In this document: positions 26,930-38,600 of the stretch, one piece after another
Layout: every line of letters starts with the position of its first letter
Numbering within the stretch: the stretch's first letter is position 1
Assembly: GCA_024654505.1 (NCBI GenBank)
Contig: JANLHN010000003.1
Coordinates: forward strand, 293,037-357,036
Source: Nanobdellota archaeon
GTDB taxonomy: Archaea; Nanobdellota; Nanobdellia; Pacearchaeales; GW2011-AR1
Length of the DNA: 64,000 nucleotides
Direction: 5' to 3'
Position numbers and translations under genes: made by a program
Notes under the pieces: generated by a model
What the model saw: only the letters and a program-made list of their open reading frames with translations
Told to the model about the DNA's origin: nothing
Database searches by the model: none

Positions 26930-27396
26930 ATCTTAGGAATGTCTAGAAGTTCAAGGTTTATTCTTCCAACATTCTGAACTAAGTATGTATGAAGTTTCTG
27001 TATAATCAAATCTTGGAGTCCTTCTTTCAATAGCCCATGACAGTTTCCTATATCACTCTCTGGATTCATTATTACACCTAATGGAAGACTGCATTGCATT
27101 TCTTTTCCCTCTAGTTTTATAGAATTCTGATTGTTTAACTCTCCTTGAAGAAGTTTTACGTTCACGTTGCAACGCTCATTAGAGTCTCCAGTTATAATAT
27201 ACTCATAAATCATATCCGTTCCACCGATAAACTTTGTTCTTATACAAGACTCTAGGTTTGCGTTAAAACAATCCTTGTCTTCGCAATCAACATACCCTAA
27301 TAAAAAGAACCAACCGACATAAGCTACGATTGCTACGATTAGAACTACAATAACAACTTTCCAAATAGTTTTTGGCTCACTCTCCTCTTTGACCAT
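26926..27396 (-). CDS. Hypothetical membrane-anchored protein
   Basis: N-terminal TM, Cys-containing ectodomain. Confidence 0.55.
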   Translation of the reverse strand: MVKEESEPKTIWKVVIVVLIVAIVAYVGWFFLLGYVDCEDKDCFNANLESCIRTKFIGGTDMIYEYIITGDSNERCNVNVKLLQGELNNQNSIKLEGKEMQCSLPLGVIMNPESDIGNCHGLLKEGLQDLIIQKLHTYLVQNVGRINLELLDIPKI

Positions 27397-27477
27397 TACT
27401 TAATAAAAGGTTGAGTGGTATATAAAAGTTATTAAAAAATAAGGGCCCCTTTTTCAAGGGGCACTCTCTAAAGAGTT

Positions 27478-28653
27478 TTATATTGAAATCATTTCTATGT
27501 TGGTTTCTGGAATCTTGTTGAATGTTTGCGCTGCGACTGCTCTTGAACCAAGACTCTCTGCTGCTTGGATTATAGATGTTGTTGCATTGGAAACCATTAA
27601 CACAAATGCTTCTTTCTCATTAATTGAGTTAAGCCTAGAAGAGGGGACATTCCCAACAATTTCTAAATTGTCGTTTAGAATTATTACATTCTTTCCTTTA
27701 ATCTCATTTGAGAGTTCTCTCAATTTTGAGATATCTGCGTTTGTTAGTTTTCTTCTTTCAACATCCTTTGGTTCTTCTCTAGAGTCTTGTCTTTCTGGTT
27801 TTTCAAAAGACTTCCTAAAGGGGGTGTTGGATTTCCTTAAGAATTCTGTTGCAGGAACTTTTTTTCTAAGTGCTTGCATTAATTCTTTCCCGGTAAGCTC
27901 TTCGACTTCTTTTCCATCAGGCGCTTGGGTTATGTAAGTAACTTTCGCATTATCATAAACATTCTGTGCGATTAAGTTTCCACCCCTATCACCATCTACA
28001 AAAAGGGTAATTTCTTTTGTTTCTCCTAAGGTGGTAATTGTTTTTGGAAACTTTGTTCCTTGCATTCCGATAACATTCTTAATCCCATATTTTAACATAT
28101 TCATAACGTCGGCTCTTCCTTCGACTACAATTATCTCTTTTGAGGACTCCACATCAGGACCTGCAGCTAAACCTTCTGGACCATATTCAATTGCTTTTGA
28201 AACTCTTGAAGACTCTCTGAGTTCTGTTCCCATTTCACTTGAATCCATTCCTTCATTTTTGATTCCAGCAAGAAGCGCTTTTGCCCTTTCCATGATGTAA
28301 TCTCTCTTTGATCCTCTAACATCTGAAATTTCCCTAATAGAAATTTTTGCATCTGTTGGACCAATCTTATCAATAGTTTCTAAGGCTGCTGCGATTATTG
28401 TTGTTTCTGTTTTATCTAAGGCAGTGGGTATTGTAATCTCTCCAGTGGTCTTTCCACCTTCGGTTTTTAAGTCAACCTCTATACGGCCAATTTTTCCTTC
28501 CTTTTGAAGTTCTCTTAATTCCATATCACTTCCAAGTAGACCTTCTGTTTGTCCAAATAATGCCCCAATAACATCTGGTTTTTGGAATGGACCATCCGCT
28601 ACGAAATCAGCTATAATCGAGTATTTAATCGACGTTGGACTAATTTTTGCCAT
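27478..28653 (-). CDS. dnaG: Archaeal DnaG-type primase
   Basis: TOPRIM: IIVVEGRADVMNMLKYGIKNVIGMQGT, LFVDGDRGGN. Confidence 0.93.
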   Translation of the reverse strand: MAKISPTSIKYSIIADFVADGPFQKPDVIGALFGQTEGLLGSDMELRELQKEGKIGRIEVDLKTEGGKTTGEITIPTALDKTETTIIAAALETIDKIGPTDAKISIREISDVRGSKRDYIMERAKALLAGIKNEGMDSSEMGTELRESSRVSKAIEYGPEGLAAGPDVESSKEIIVVEGRADVMNMLKYGIKNVIGMQGTKFPKTITTLGETKEITLFVDGDRGGNLIAQNVYDNAKVTYITQAPDGKEVEELTGKELMQALRKKVPATEFLRKSNTPFRKSFEKPERQDSREEPKDVERRKLTNADISKLRELSNEIKGKNVIILNDNLEIVGNVPSSRLNSINEKEAFVLMVSNATTSIIQAAESLGSRAVAAQTFNKIPETNIEMISI

Positions 28654-28915
28654 TTTTTTTCTCCATTTAATTTATTTATTGTTAGAAATAGACCTCTCGC
28701 TCCCTTGAGCCTTTACTGAATATAAGTGTGATATTAATAATAATAACTACTGGTTATTCTAACATAATATGAATCTATTTAGGGTTTTTAAAGTTTCCGC
28801 AGGAGGGAGGGGACAAAATTTTTAGAGTCAGTATTTGAAATCTTCTCCTCGGAAATCACACAAATATTTAAATACCTCATAGGTCAATGAAAAGTAAATA
28901 AAGAGGCTACTAAAG

Positions 28916-29011
28916 ATGGACTACGAAGACAAAGACGACATCGAAAACGAGGAAGAAGAAAAAGAGGAAGAAAAAGAAGACGATGAAGTTGAGTTTGGGG
29001 AAGAAGAATAG
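28916..29011 (+). CDS. 31-aa highly acidic microprotein
   Basis: MDYEDKDDIENEEEEKEEEKEDDEVEFGEEE; TATA-like ATTTAAATACC upstream. Confidence 0.5.
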   Translation: MDYEDKDDIENEEEEKEEEKEDDEVEFGEEE

Positions 29012-29025
29012 CCTAAAAAAACAAA

Positions 29026-29103
29026 ATGTCTGAACTTGAAGAGGAATACGACCAATGCGATTTCGACTTCACCGAGGGTGTTGAGGAATCTGAAATAAAT
29101 TAA
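29026..29103 (+). CDS. 25-aa acidic microprotein
   Basis: MSELEEEYDQCDFDFTEGVEESEIN, 14 nt after the previous ORF. Confidence 0.45.
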   Translation: MSELEEEYDQCDFDFTEGVEESEIN

Positions 29104-29151
29104 AAAATTTTTGTTTTTATTTCTAAAACCTTATAGGGGTTACTAGCCATT

Positions 29152-29715
29152 TTATAGTCCCTCAATCAATTTTGCTTCTCTAAACATCCCAAGAGCCTTG
29201 TAGGTAAGAATTAATTTTGTTTTTATTTCCTCTTTTTCAATGCCTTCTAAATTCATTTTTATTACTCTCTCATAAAACTTCGCCGCAGTGGCTCTTTTGC
29301 CTTTCTTTTCTAATTCTCTTGCCATAGTCATATAGATATTCTTTTGTGTAAGTTTTATTCTGGCTTTTTGTTCTATGTTCGCATCTCTCCCTGCCCTAGT
29401 AAACATTTCATCAGCATCTTCTACCCTTCCAGCCCGAGCATATAGTTCTGCGGCAGAGAGGTGACTTTCAACCTTATGAGTATAAATTATTTCTATTCCA
29501 GCTTTGTTTGACATTGCTTTAGCTGCTCGCTCAAACATTTTTCTTTCCTCGTAGAGTTCTGAAAGAGTTTTCCATAAAAACCTCTTTGTTTCAAAATCAA
29601 ATCCAGAGATTTTTAATGCAGATTCGAGATAGTTAATTTTGTTTAGAGGAGTCTGCATCTGTTTTAACCGTTCCTTAATGTCTTCAATATCTTCTTCACG
29701 TACGTTTATTGCCAT
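29152..29715 (-). CDS. Alpha-helical TPR-like protein
   Basis: Repeated AAELYARAGRVEDADEMF-type helices. Confidence 0.55.
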   Translation of the reverse strand: MAINVREEDIEDIKERLKQMQTPLNKINYLESALKISGFDFETKRFLWKTLSELYEERKMFERAAKAMSNKAGIEIIYTHKVESHLSAAELYARAGRVEDADEMFTRAGRDANIEQKARIKLTQKNIYMTMARELEKKGKRATAAKFYERVIKMNLEGIEKEEIKTKLILTYKALGMFREAKLIEGL

Positions 29716-29823
29716 ATCTTGGGAAGTTTGTTAGAGTTTTTAAGAATTTATGTGGTGAATTACAAAATAATAAAAAAATCCTTAAAAAATAAAAAGGATG
29801 AAATAAAATTGGTCTTTTCGACC

Positions 29824-31122
29824 TTATTTCTTTGCTTCGATTTTCTTTTCTACAAGAGATTTGCAAACACCTGCTGCAACTGTTATTCCTGCGTCTCGGA
29901 TAGCAAATCTTGACATATGTGGATTCTTATCTGCAGATTCCAATACAAGATTTCCGATCGGCTTAATCCTAACAATAGCAACATCCCCATTCTTCAAAAA
30001 GTCAGGGTTTTCTTGAGCAACCTGTCCTGTCGCTGGGTCCAATCGAGCCTTTAATTCCACAAATTGACATGGAACTTGGGCTGTATGAACGTGGAAGACT
30101 GGAGTATATCCTTTAGCAATTACTGTTGGATGGTTAATCACAGCAATCTGTGCTTCAAATTCCTCAACTATCTTTGCTGGATCTGCAGCATCACAAATAA
30201 CGTCGCCTCGAGCCATGTCCTTCTTACCAACACCTCTGATGTTGATACCGACATTGTCTCCGGCTTCTCCTTGCTGTAGCTGTTCGTGGTGAGCTTCGAT
30301 AGATCTAACTTCACCTGTTATTCCAGTTCCGGATCGACCTGGTAAAATGATGACCTTTTGGCCAATTTTCATGATACCTGTTTCAATCTTTCCTACAGGA
30401 ACAGTACCAATTCCATTAATCTCATAGACATCTTGGATTGGCATTCTCATTGGTAAATTTGTTGGTTTCTCTGGTGCAGGGAATTTGTCCATCTGTTCAA
30501 GAACAGTTGGCCCTTTGTACCATGGCATCTTGTCTGTTTTCTTAGCCATATTATCTCCCATTAATGCAGAACCTGCAATAAATGCAGTTTCATCGGGTTT
30601 ATATCCTGCTTGTTTGATAACAGCTTTTACATCCTCAACAGCCTTGTTAAACTTAGCTTCGTCGTACTTTACAACATCCATCTTGTTGATTAAAACTGCT
30701 AGGTTTTTTACACCCATAGTTCTAAGCAACCAAACGTGTTCTTTTGTCTGAGGTTGTACACCATCTTCACATCCAACAACTAAAAAGGCAGCATCTGCTT
30801 GTGAGGCTCCAGTGATCATGTTTTTAACAAAATCTTTGTGACCGGGCGCATCAATAATTGTAACTTCATAATTCTGAGTTATAAGCTTCTTGTAAGACAA
30901 GTTAATAGTAACTCCTCTTTCTCGCTCTTCTTTCAGATTATCCATTACATAAGCAAATTCAAACCCTGCTTTACCATGTTTTGCTGCTTCGTCTTTAAGT
31001 TTCTTCAAATCTTGTTCAGAAACTGCTCCGCCTTCATAGAAAATTCTACCAACTGCGGTAGACTTTCCTTGGTCGACGTGTCCAACGAAGACAACGTTCA
31101 TTCCTGGTTTTGTTTTAGCCAT
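29824..31122 (-). CDS. tef1: Elongation factor 1-alpha
   Basis: GHVDQGKST, DAPGHKDFVKNMITGASQADAA, NKMD. Confidence 0.97.
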   Translation of the reverse strand: MAKTKPGMNVVFVGHVDQGKSTAVGRIFYEGGAVSEQDLKKLKDEAAKHGKAGFEFAYVMDNLKEERERGVTINLSYKKLITQNYEVTIIDAPGHKDFVKNMITGASQADAAFLVVGCEDGVQPQTKEHVWLLRTMGVKNLAVLINKMDVVKYDEAKFNKAVEDVKAVIKQAGYKPDETAFIAGSALMGDNMAKKTDKMPWYKGPTVLEQMDKFPAPEKPTNLPMRMPIQDVYEINGIGTVPVGKIETGIMKIGQKVIILPGRSGTGITGEVRSIEAHHEQLQQGEAGDNVGINIRGVGKKDMARGDVICDAADPAKIVEEFEAQIAVINHPTVIAKGYTPVFHVHTAQVPCQFVELKARLDPATGQVAQENPDFLKNGDVAIVRIKPIGNLVLESADKNPHMSRFAIRDAGITVAAGVCKSLVEKKIEAKK

Positions 31123-31226
31123 TTTTATTTCTGTTTTTATTTAGTTAATTTAATATACCAAACACGAAGAGAGGTATAATTAAATGTGTAAGAAGTGGTT
31201 TTTAAAGGTTGTGGGTTAATGGTTTT

Positions 31227-31640
31227 CTAGAGTTTTTTATACATAAAGGTCCAATCAGAAGTTTTTTCATAATCTTGTTTCTCATACCATTCCCTTAATG
31301 AGTCATTTTTAGGGCCTATAAAAAGAGATGCCTCTTTGATGCCTCTTTTCTTTATTATCTCCTCTGCTTTTTTCATCAATAAAATTCCGACCCCCTTTCT
31401 TCTCCAATTTTTATCTACAGATAGCCTCCATATAAACCCATTCCATCCATCCTCTACAATAAACACGCAGCCAATTATCTTCTCCCCCTCCTTAGCTACT
31501 AAAATTGATTCTGGATCTCTATTTATCTTTCTCTTCAAATTTTCTTCTGCTTCCCAGGTTTTATCATAAAGATTACTTTCTTGAAGAATATTTTTTACAC
31601 ACTTATAGTCTCCTTCCTTGTAAAAAGTAATCTTTGACAT
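31227..31640 (-). CDS. GNAT-family N-acetyltransferase
   Basis: WRLSVDKNWRRKGVGILLMKKAEE. Confidence 0.9.
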   Translation of the reverse strand: MSKITFYKEGDYKCVKNILQESNLYDKTWEAEENLKRKINRDPESILVAKEGEKIIGCVFIVEDGWNGFIWRLSVDKNWRRKGVGILLMKKAEEIIKKRGIKEASLFIGPKNDSLREWYEKQDYEKTSDWTFMYKKL

Positions 31641-31685
31641 ATTAAAATTAGTTTTTTGAATTATAAAAAGTTATACTTTCCAAAA

Positions 31686-33857
31686 CTACTGATTCTCAGC
31701 AAGACCTTTTCTATCCCTAATTTGTCGAATAACTTTTGCTTGTAAATCTGTTGGAAGCTTTTTGAAAGTCTGGTTTACTAAACTAGATACTCCCCGGCCC
31801 TCTGTAGTAGACCTTAGGTCTGATGTCCATCCAATCATTTCAGATACTGGAAGTTCCCCTTTGATTGTTATCATCGCGGCTTCTTGTTCAACATCTATTA
31901 AATTTCCCCTCTTCTGAGAAACTAGGGAGGTTACTGCACCCATAAACTCTGTAGGGGCTTCAATTTGGTGAATTTGAACTGGTTCAAAAATTGCTGGAGA
32001 GGCTTTAGCAAAGGCTGCCCTAATAGACTCTCTTATTGCTGGATAAACTTGTGCTGGTCCTCGGTGAATTGCGTCTTCGTGAAGTTTTAAGTCCATAAGA
32101 GAAACTTTTAATTTTAAACAAGGTTCTCTTGCCATGGGTCCTGCTTTCATAACTTCTTCAAAGGAATCTAATACTAATTCTATGACTTCTCCTATATGGA
32201 CTTCTCCTTTTGTTTTGTCTAAGAAAACATTGCCTTGGAAAATATCTCTGTATTGTTGGGCTTCTTCCCTTGCAATTCCTAAGTTTACTATTGTCTGGTC
32301 AAGAGTTTTATCTTTTTTCTTCATTCTTCCAGTGGGGAGTACTCCATCGACTATTGCTTGTGAAATCTTTTCTTCTAAAGGTTCTACTTTGATAAAGAAA
32401 CTGTTGTGTTTGTTTGGAGATCTTCCTTCTGCTGGTTCACTTGCTTTGGCGACAGATTCTCTATAAACAATAATTGGTGGACCCATCTCTATCTCTAAAT
32501 GTTTTTCGGATTTTATTCTATTTTCAATAATCTCTAAATGTAATTCTCCCATTCCTGAAATAAGAGATTCTCCCGTTTCTTCATTAATTTCGATTCTAAG
32601 GCTCGGGTCTTCTTTTCCAACCTGCCTTAGTATCTCAATTAATTTTGGGAGGTCTGCTGTTCTTTTTGCAGTAATTGATTTTGTAACAACTGGCTCAAAT
32701 AAATGATTTATTGCATCAAATGGTTCCATTGGTTCGATAGAAATAGTTTCGCCGACGACAACATCTTTGAGTCCTACAATTCCTACAATATTCCCTGCAA
32801 CAACCTCATCTAATTGAACTCTTTTTGCTCCCTTATAGATAGAAACTTGCTGAGCCCTAACTTTTTTCTTAGTAATATTCATATAGAGCTCATCTCCTTG
32901 TTTGATTTTCCCAGAAAATAATCTTCCTGCTGCCACTTCTCCTGCATGAGGATCAATAACAATTTTAATTGGAACAAAGGCCACCTTGCCATCTACATTA
33001 CAAGATTTTAGGTCTTTTCCCATTTCACTGTCTGGATCTCCATGCCAGATTCTTGGAATTCTATACTCTTGAGCAACTTTTGGATTTGGATGATTTCTAA
33101 CAACCATATTTAAAATCACTTCGTGTATAGGTGCTTTTTTTGCAAGAACTTTATAGTTTTCCCCGCCAGCCTCATAAGCATCAATAATCTCTTTGAAAGA
33201 AATTCCTTTTTTCTTCATATAGGGAATAGACAATGCCCAATTATGAAATGCTGAGCCAAATGCTACGGAACCCTCATTTACAGAAACCTGCCATTTGTCT
33301 TTGTATCCTTCTTCTGCGATTTGAGAAATTAATCTGTTTACATCATTAATGATTTTAATAAATTTCTTTTGCATTTCCTCAGGAGTTAACTTAACTTCTC
33401 GAATTAAACGATCAACTTTATTGATGAACAAGATTGGCTTTACTCTTTCTTTTAGTGCTTGTCGAAGAACTGTTTCTGTTTGGGGCATAATCCCTTCCGA
33501 TGCACAGGTCAAAACGATTGCTCCATCAACAGCCCTCATTGCCCTTGTTACGTCTCCTCCAAAATCTACGTGGCCCGGAGTATCAATCAAATTAATGAGA
33601 TAGTCTTGACCATCTAAATTATGAACCATAGAAACGGATGCCGAATCGATAGTAATTCCTCTTTCAGCCTCGTCTTCATGGAAATCAAGCACACAGGCCT
33701 TTCCGGCAAGATTTTCGCTCATCATTCCCGCCCCAGCTAACAAATTGTCTGAAAAAGTTGTTTTTCCATGATCAATGTGTGCACAGATGGCAATGTTTCT
33801 AATCTGTTCTGGATTCCTTTGTAATTCCCTAATCTTTATTGTATCTTCTGTTGCCAT
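31686..33857 (-). CDS. fusA: Elongation factor 2
   Basis: AHIDHGKTTFSDNLL, DTPGHVDFGGDVTRAMR, LHEDAIHRGPAQV. Confidence 0.97.
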   Translation of the reverse strand: MATEDTIKIRELQRNPEQIRNIAICAHIDHGKTTFSDNLLAGAGMMSENLAGKACVLDFHEDEAERGITIDSASVSMVHNLDGQDYLINLIDTPGHVDFGGDVTRAMRAVDGAIVLTCASEGIMPQTETVLRQALKERVKPILFINKVDRLIREVKLTPEEMQKKFIKIINDVNRLISQIAEEGYKDKWQVSVNEGSVAFGSAFHNWALSIPYMKKKGISFKEIIDAYEAGGENYKVLAKKAPIHEVILNMVVRNHPNPKVAQEYRIPRIWHGDPDSEMGKDLKSCNVDGKVAFVPIKIVIDPHAGEVAAGRLFSGKIKQGDELYMNITKKKVRAQQVSIYKGAKRVQLDEVVAGNIVGIVGLKDVVVGETISIEPMEPFDAINHLFEPVVTKSITAKRTADLPKLIEILRQVGKEDPSLRIEINEETGESLISGMGELHLEIIENRIKSEKHLEIEMGPPIIVYRESVAKASEPAEGRSPNKHNSFFIKVEPLEEKISQAIVDGVLPTGRMKKKDKTLDQTIVNLGIAREEAQQYRDIFQGNVFLDKTKGEVHIGEVIELVLDSFEEVMKAGPMAREPCLKLKVSLMDLKLHEDAIHRGPAQVYPAIRESIRAAFAKASPAIFEPVQIHQIEAPTEFMGAVTSLVSQKRGNLIDVEQEAAMITIKGELPVSEMIGWTSDLRSTTEGRGVSSLVNQTFKKLPTDLQAKVIRQIRDRKGLAENQ

Positions 33858-33859
33858 GT

Positions 33860-34474
33860 TTACCTGGCAGCATCGGCCTGCTTCTCGGCGTCATTCTTTT
33901 TAGAAATTGCGTAACTTTCATTGGAATTTTCTGCTGCCTTCATTACTTCATTGGCTAAAGCTTCTACAATTGTTGCCTTTTTATTAAATGCCTTATCATA
34001 AGCCCCATTAGAAATATATCTCAAGACCAAATTTAGTCTTCTTCGAGGACTAACATCAACTGCTTGAGGATATCTAGCGCCGCCATATTCTATAGCTGTT
34101 ACTTCATCCCTTGGTGCTCCGTTTTCTATTGCTTTTACAAAAATCTTTAGAGGGTTTTCACCTGTTTTCTCTTGGATAATCTTGAATGCATCTATAACAA
34201 TCTTTGTACATTTTGCCTGTTTTCCAGTAATCCATCCGGTGATTATCCTATGTTTTTTTCCTCTTGAGCCTGGAACTTGTAGAAGATTTATCAATCTTTC
34301 AACAACATTAATTTTAGATTTTGTGGGGTCCCATTTTATTCTTCCATGAGATTTAAGCATAAGCTTTGAACTAAGATTCACCACCTTCTTTAATCCTGGG
34401 TCTTCAACCCTCACCTCTGTGGGGTCGAATAAACCAAAAACTTTCATTTGCATTTTATCTTCTACCTTTTTCAA
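33860..34474 (-). CDS. rpsG: Ribosomal protein uS7
   Basis: uS7 motifs and operon position. Confidence 0.93.
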   Translation of the reverse strand: MKKVEDKMQMKVFGLFDPTEVRVEDPGLKKVVNLSSKLMLKSHGRIKWDPTKSKINVVERLINLLQVPGSRGKKHRIITGWITGKQAKCTKIVIDAFKIIQEKTGENPLKIFVKAIENGAPRDEVTAIEYGGARYPQAVDVSPRRRLNLVLRYISNGAYDKAFNKKATIVEALANEVMKAAENSNESYAISKKNDAEKQADAAR

Positions 34475-34877
34475 TCTGGCCGGTCCAAAGTCTGGCTAAT
34501 GGCTGATCATTTACTTTAATTACTTGAAATCGAACACCAGACAAATCCCCTTTTGTTCGGCCTTGCTTTCCACCAATTCTTTCAATAACTACTTCGTCAT
34601 GTTCATCTACAAATTTTTGTGCTAGGTTTCCTGGAATAAATGCTGTAACTTCTTTTCCATTCTTAATTAGTTGCACCCTACAGCACTTCCTCATTGCAGA
34701 GTTTGGTTGTTTTGCTTCCTTCTGAATCTTCTTGACAACAATCCCCTTTGCTTGTGCAGCCCTTCCAATTGGATCAAATTTTAACCCAATTCCCAGTCTC
34801 TTCTTTTTATAGGGCAACCTATTATCTCTAAACTTCTTTCTTGTTTTCTTTAATTTTCTTGCATTCATCAATCCCAT
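34455..34877 (-). CDS. rpsL: Ribosomal protein uS12
   Basis: EAKQPNSAMRKCCRVQLIKNGKEVTAFIPG. Confidence 0.96.
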   Translation of the reverse strand: MGLMNARKLKKTRKKFRDNRLPYKKKRLGIGLKFDPIGRAAQAKGIVVKKIQKEAKQPNSAMRKCCRVQLIKNGKEVTAFIPGNLAQKFVDEHDEVVIERIGGKQGRTKGDLSGVRFQVIKVNDQPLARLWTGQIEKGRR

Positions 34878-34944
34878 TGTATCATAAGTGAAATTTTGAT
34901 TTAAAAACCTTCTGTAAGGAGCCTTATTACATAAAAAGGTTTAA

Positions 34945-35370
34945 TTAAGCGATTCTTAATTTTGAGATGTGAAAGAAATTTTTCATGATGTCTGAAAGTT
35001 CTTTTTCTCTTGCCCTATTTCTCCCAATCAAAGATGCCTTGCTTTGACGACCAGCATTGATGGTTATGGAGTTTTCTTTTATTTCAATTTTGTTAAATTC
35101 TATAGGGTTTATAACAGCCTCAACGAACTTCCCAATTTCTTCTCTGCTCTCTCCCTCAGGCATAACAATTACTCTAATCTTCCTCCCCAACACACTCCTT
35201 ATTTTTCGAATATTCTCTGCTCCTGGTCCAATTGCTCTTGAAACTTTTGATCTGGGTACAGCAAATATAATTTGCCGGTTATAAACAAAACATTTGGTCG
35301 TCGAGACACCAGAAATTTTTGAAAATAAATTTATATACCTCATTAATTGCATATCTATTGTTTCTACCAT
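34945..35370 (-). CDS. nusA: Archaeal NusA-like KH protein
   Basis: AIGPGAENIRKIRSVLGRKIRVI; start set at MVETIDMQ. Confidence 0.9.
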   Translation of the reverse strand: MVETIDMQLMRYINLFSKISGVSTTKCFVYNRQIIFAVPRSKVSRAIGPGAENIRKIRSVLGRKIRVIVMPEGESREEIGKFVEAVINPIEFNKIEIKENSITINAGRQSKASLIGRNRAREKELSDIMKNFFHISKLRIA

Positions 35371-35371
35371 T

Positions 35372-35653
35372 CTACTTTGCCTTTTTTGTTGTCGATTTTT
35401 TTGTTTTTGCCTTTGATTTAGCAATAGAAAAGACTTCACATTCAAAATCAAGATTTAATTCCTTGGCAATATCTGATTTCGGTTTTAAGACTATAAATTC
35501 AATATTCGCTGCCCCCAACTTTTCTACTGTTTCTTCCCTCGTGTCTCTAGCTATAAAAGTCGTTTTAATTTGATTAGAGTTCTTTATTGTTTGGCGAATT
35601 CCAAAATAAACCTCTCCCTTTTCAATTGCTTCCTTAATTTCTTTTATACTCAT
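35372..35653 (-). CDS. rpl30e: Ribosomal protein eL30
   Basis: L7Ae/L30e-like fold sequence and operon position. Confidence 0.85.
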   Translation of the reverse strand: MSIKEIKEAIEKGEVYFGIRQTIKNSNQIKTTFIARDTREETVEKLGAANIEFIVLKPKSDIAKELNLDFECEVFSIAKSKAKTKKSTTKKAK

Positions 35654-35689
35654 AGTAATAATTCAAAGAATCTTTATTTAAACTTTGTT

Positions 35690-38600
35690 CTATTTTACTG
35701 TTACTTTTTTTGACTTTGGTTCTGCTAAAGAACCTGTTACTTTTACTAATAATCCTGGTAGTCCTGTTCCTACAGGAATTGGTTGGTTGATTATTATATT
35801 TTCAATTACAGATGCTAATTTGTCTTTCTTGCCTGTTTTTGTTGCTTGAACAAATTGTGGAACTGGTGTTTCGAATGATGCTCTTGCAAGGATAGAACTC
35901 TTATCAGAGATTATTCCCATTCTTGTAATTCCTTTTACTGCCCCATAACTTGTCATTGTATCGGCGACGAGCATGGAGTGTTTGCTATCAATATCCAGGC
36001 CTTGAGATACAATAACTTTTTGGATTTCGTGAATAATTGCTTGTCTTGCTGCCTCAATACCTAAGATTTCAGAGATTTCGTGGATGTCATTAGATATTGT
36101 TTTTGTGGAATCCACCCCTTTGAATTCTAATATCTCTTTTAAATTTGAACCTGCTGTCAAAATTACGAAATTTCTATCCCTTTTAACTACTAGAACTTGT
36201 GAGATATTTTTTATCCCAGTTAGTATTACTTCTTTTATTTTTTCTTTAGTTTTATAAATCTCTTTGAAATCTGAAGTGGCCATATCTAAAACAATTCCAT
36301 CTGAAGATTTTTTTGTTTTGAACCCTTTTTCATTGAGAACCTCTACTGCCTTGTCTAATGAAATGTGGGCTGCCTTTAATGCTTTGGAGTCTATGTCTAT
36401 TTTAATTTTCTTTGAACCAAAGTCTATAGAGATTTCCGAGATTACCTCTTTTAATTTTGCTTCTCTTATTTTTTCAGCTATTAATCTTGCATTTTTTTCG
36501 TCATTGAATTCTTTTTCAAGGTATATTTCCATTGCGGGAGTCTTTGGTAGTTTTCTTGCATCAAAAATTTCTATGATTCTAGGTAGACCTTGAGTAACTT
36601 GCACTTCTGCAACACCTGCTGCGTGGAATACATTTAAGACCATTTGTGTTGACGCTTCTCCGAATGATTGTGCTGTTACAATCCCTATTGATTCTCCGGG
36701 AGAAACTTTTTTATTTAAGTGTTTGGCAGAAACATCTACACCATCGATACCATAAACAAACTGAATCACATTGTTAGATGCGTCCCTTACAGTGCCATCA
36801 TAGGCCATAACTAAATCTTGTAAGGCATTTGCTAACCTTCGGTAGAGGTATCCAGATTTTGGGGTTCTAAGTGCTGTATCCATCAGACCGTCTCGTCCAG
36901 TCATTGCTCCGAAGAAAAACTCTTGAGGTTTTAATCCATTTACAAATGAATTATAAATAAATCCTCCAGCACCAGGAGAGAGGTCTCCTTTCTTAAAGAA
37001 TGGAAGTGTTCTTCCAGTATAACCAAAGTCTATTCTTCTTCCATTTAATACTTGTTGACCTACTGAACAAGCAATTTGGGTTATATGAAGCATACTTCCT
37101 CCAGCACCAGAACTGATCATTTTATTTGCCAAGTTATCTTTTGGGAATCCTGCCTTTACTATATCTCCTATCTCTGTTCTTGTTTCATTTAAGGTCGTTA
37201 AAATTTGAATTTCTCTTGTCTCTTCAAGAGTTTTTCCCGGAAGTGATTCCAAACTTTGATTATAATAGCTTTCAATTATTTTTTGTGTTTTAATCTCTGC
37301 GTCTTCTATAACTTTCTCTGTCTTTTTCTTAACTTCTACTGGCACGTCTAAATCACTAACTGCAAGAGTAAATCCAGTTCTTGATAAAAATATTGTTCCT
37401 ATGGAAAATACTGCTCTTAATAACTCCATTGCCTCTTTTCTTCCAAGCTCTTTATCAATTTGTCTCAGTGCATTACCTTTCTCGCTTTTGAAGTCCATAA
37501 AAGTTGTTTTTTTAGAAATCTCGTTGGGCATTATCTTAGAGAAGATATCACTCCCTTGATTCATTTTATTTAGTGTTGGGATTGGTGCTCCAGCTTCATA
37601 TAATAGTTGGATAGAATCTTCTTTAGACAGCTCACTTTCTCCAAACATATAATTTCCACTAACTGCGTCTTTTACACAACCCATTAAATTCATGTTATTT
37701 TTTGGAGAAAATAGGTTTTCATCAACATTCAAAAGAATCTTTGCCTCTGATCTTCCTTCTTCTGTTTGTGGTGCGTGAATGTTCATCTCATCTCCATCAA
37801 AATCTGCGTTATAGGGTTTACATGTTGCTGGATGTAACCTGAATGTTTTTCCCGGAAGTACTTTCACAAAGTGTGCCATTAAAGAAGCCCTATGAAGTGA
37901 TGGATGTCTATTAAAAAGTACAATATCTCCATCGACAAGATGCCTTTGAACAACATAACCAGGTTCAATCTCTTCAACAAGCTCATCGATTAACTCATCA
38001 GTGATTCTTTTTTTCTTCCCATCATGTCTAACAATATAATTTGCTGCAGGGTAACTCTTCTTTTTTATTAAATCTTTTAATCTGTTAATATTCACGGAGG
38101 TTACTTTTTCTGCTACTGTTAATATCTTTGCTACTTCAAAAGGAATACCTACCTCATTTAGTCTTAGGCTTGGGTCTGGGGAAATAACTGTACGTGCTGA
38201 AAAGTTAACCCTTTTACCTGCAAGATTCTTCCTTATTCTTCCTTCTTTTCCTTTTATTCTTTCTGTAATTGTTTTTAATGGTTGTCCACTTCTATGTCTT
38301 GCAGGAGGAATCTTTGCTATAGAGTTGTCAAAAAAAGTTGTTACATGATATTGGAGTAAATCCCAAAGATCTTCAATGATAACTTCTGGTGCTCCTGCAT
38401 TAAGGTTTTCCCAAAGCCTCTGATTAGATCTTATGATATCTGAAAGTTTATGTGTCAAGTCATCTTCAGATCTTTCTCCAGACTCCAAGGTAATTGAGGG
38501 TCTTACTGTAACTGCAGGAACCATCAACAAAGTTAGAATTGCCCATTCAGGTCTTAATGTAGGTCCATTAATTCCAAGAATCTTTAAATCTGCATCAGAA

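Noticed and set aside
31686-33857. EF-2 diphthamide loop HRGPAQ instead of the eukaryotic HRGGGQ
   Set aside because: To my knowledge the GPAQ form is usual in archaeal EF-2, so not evidence of diphthamide loss; dph genes would need checking in the full genome
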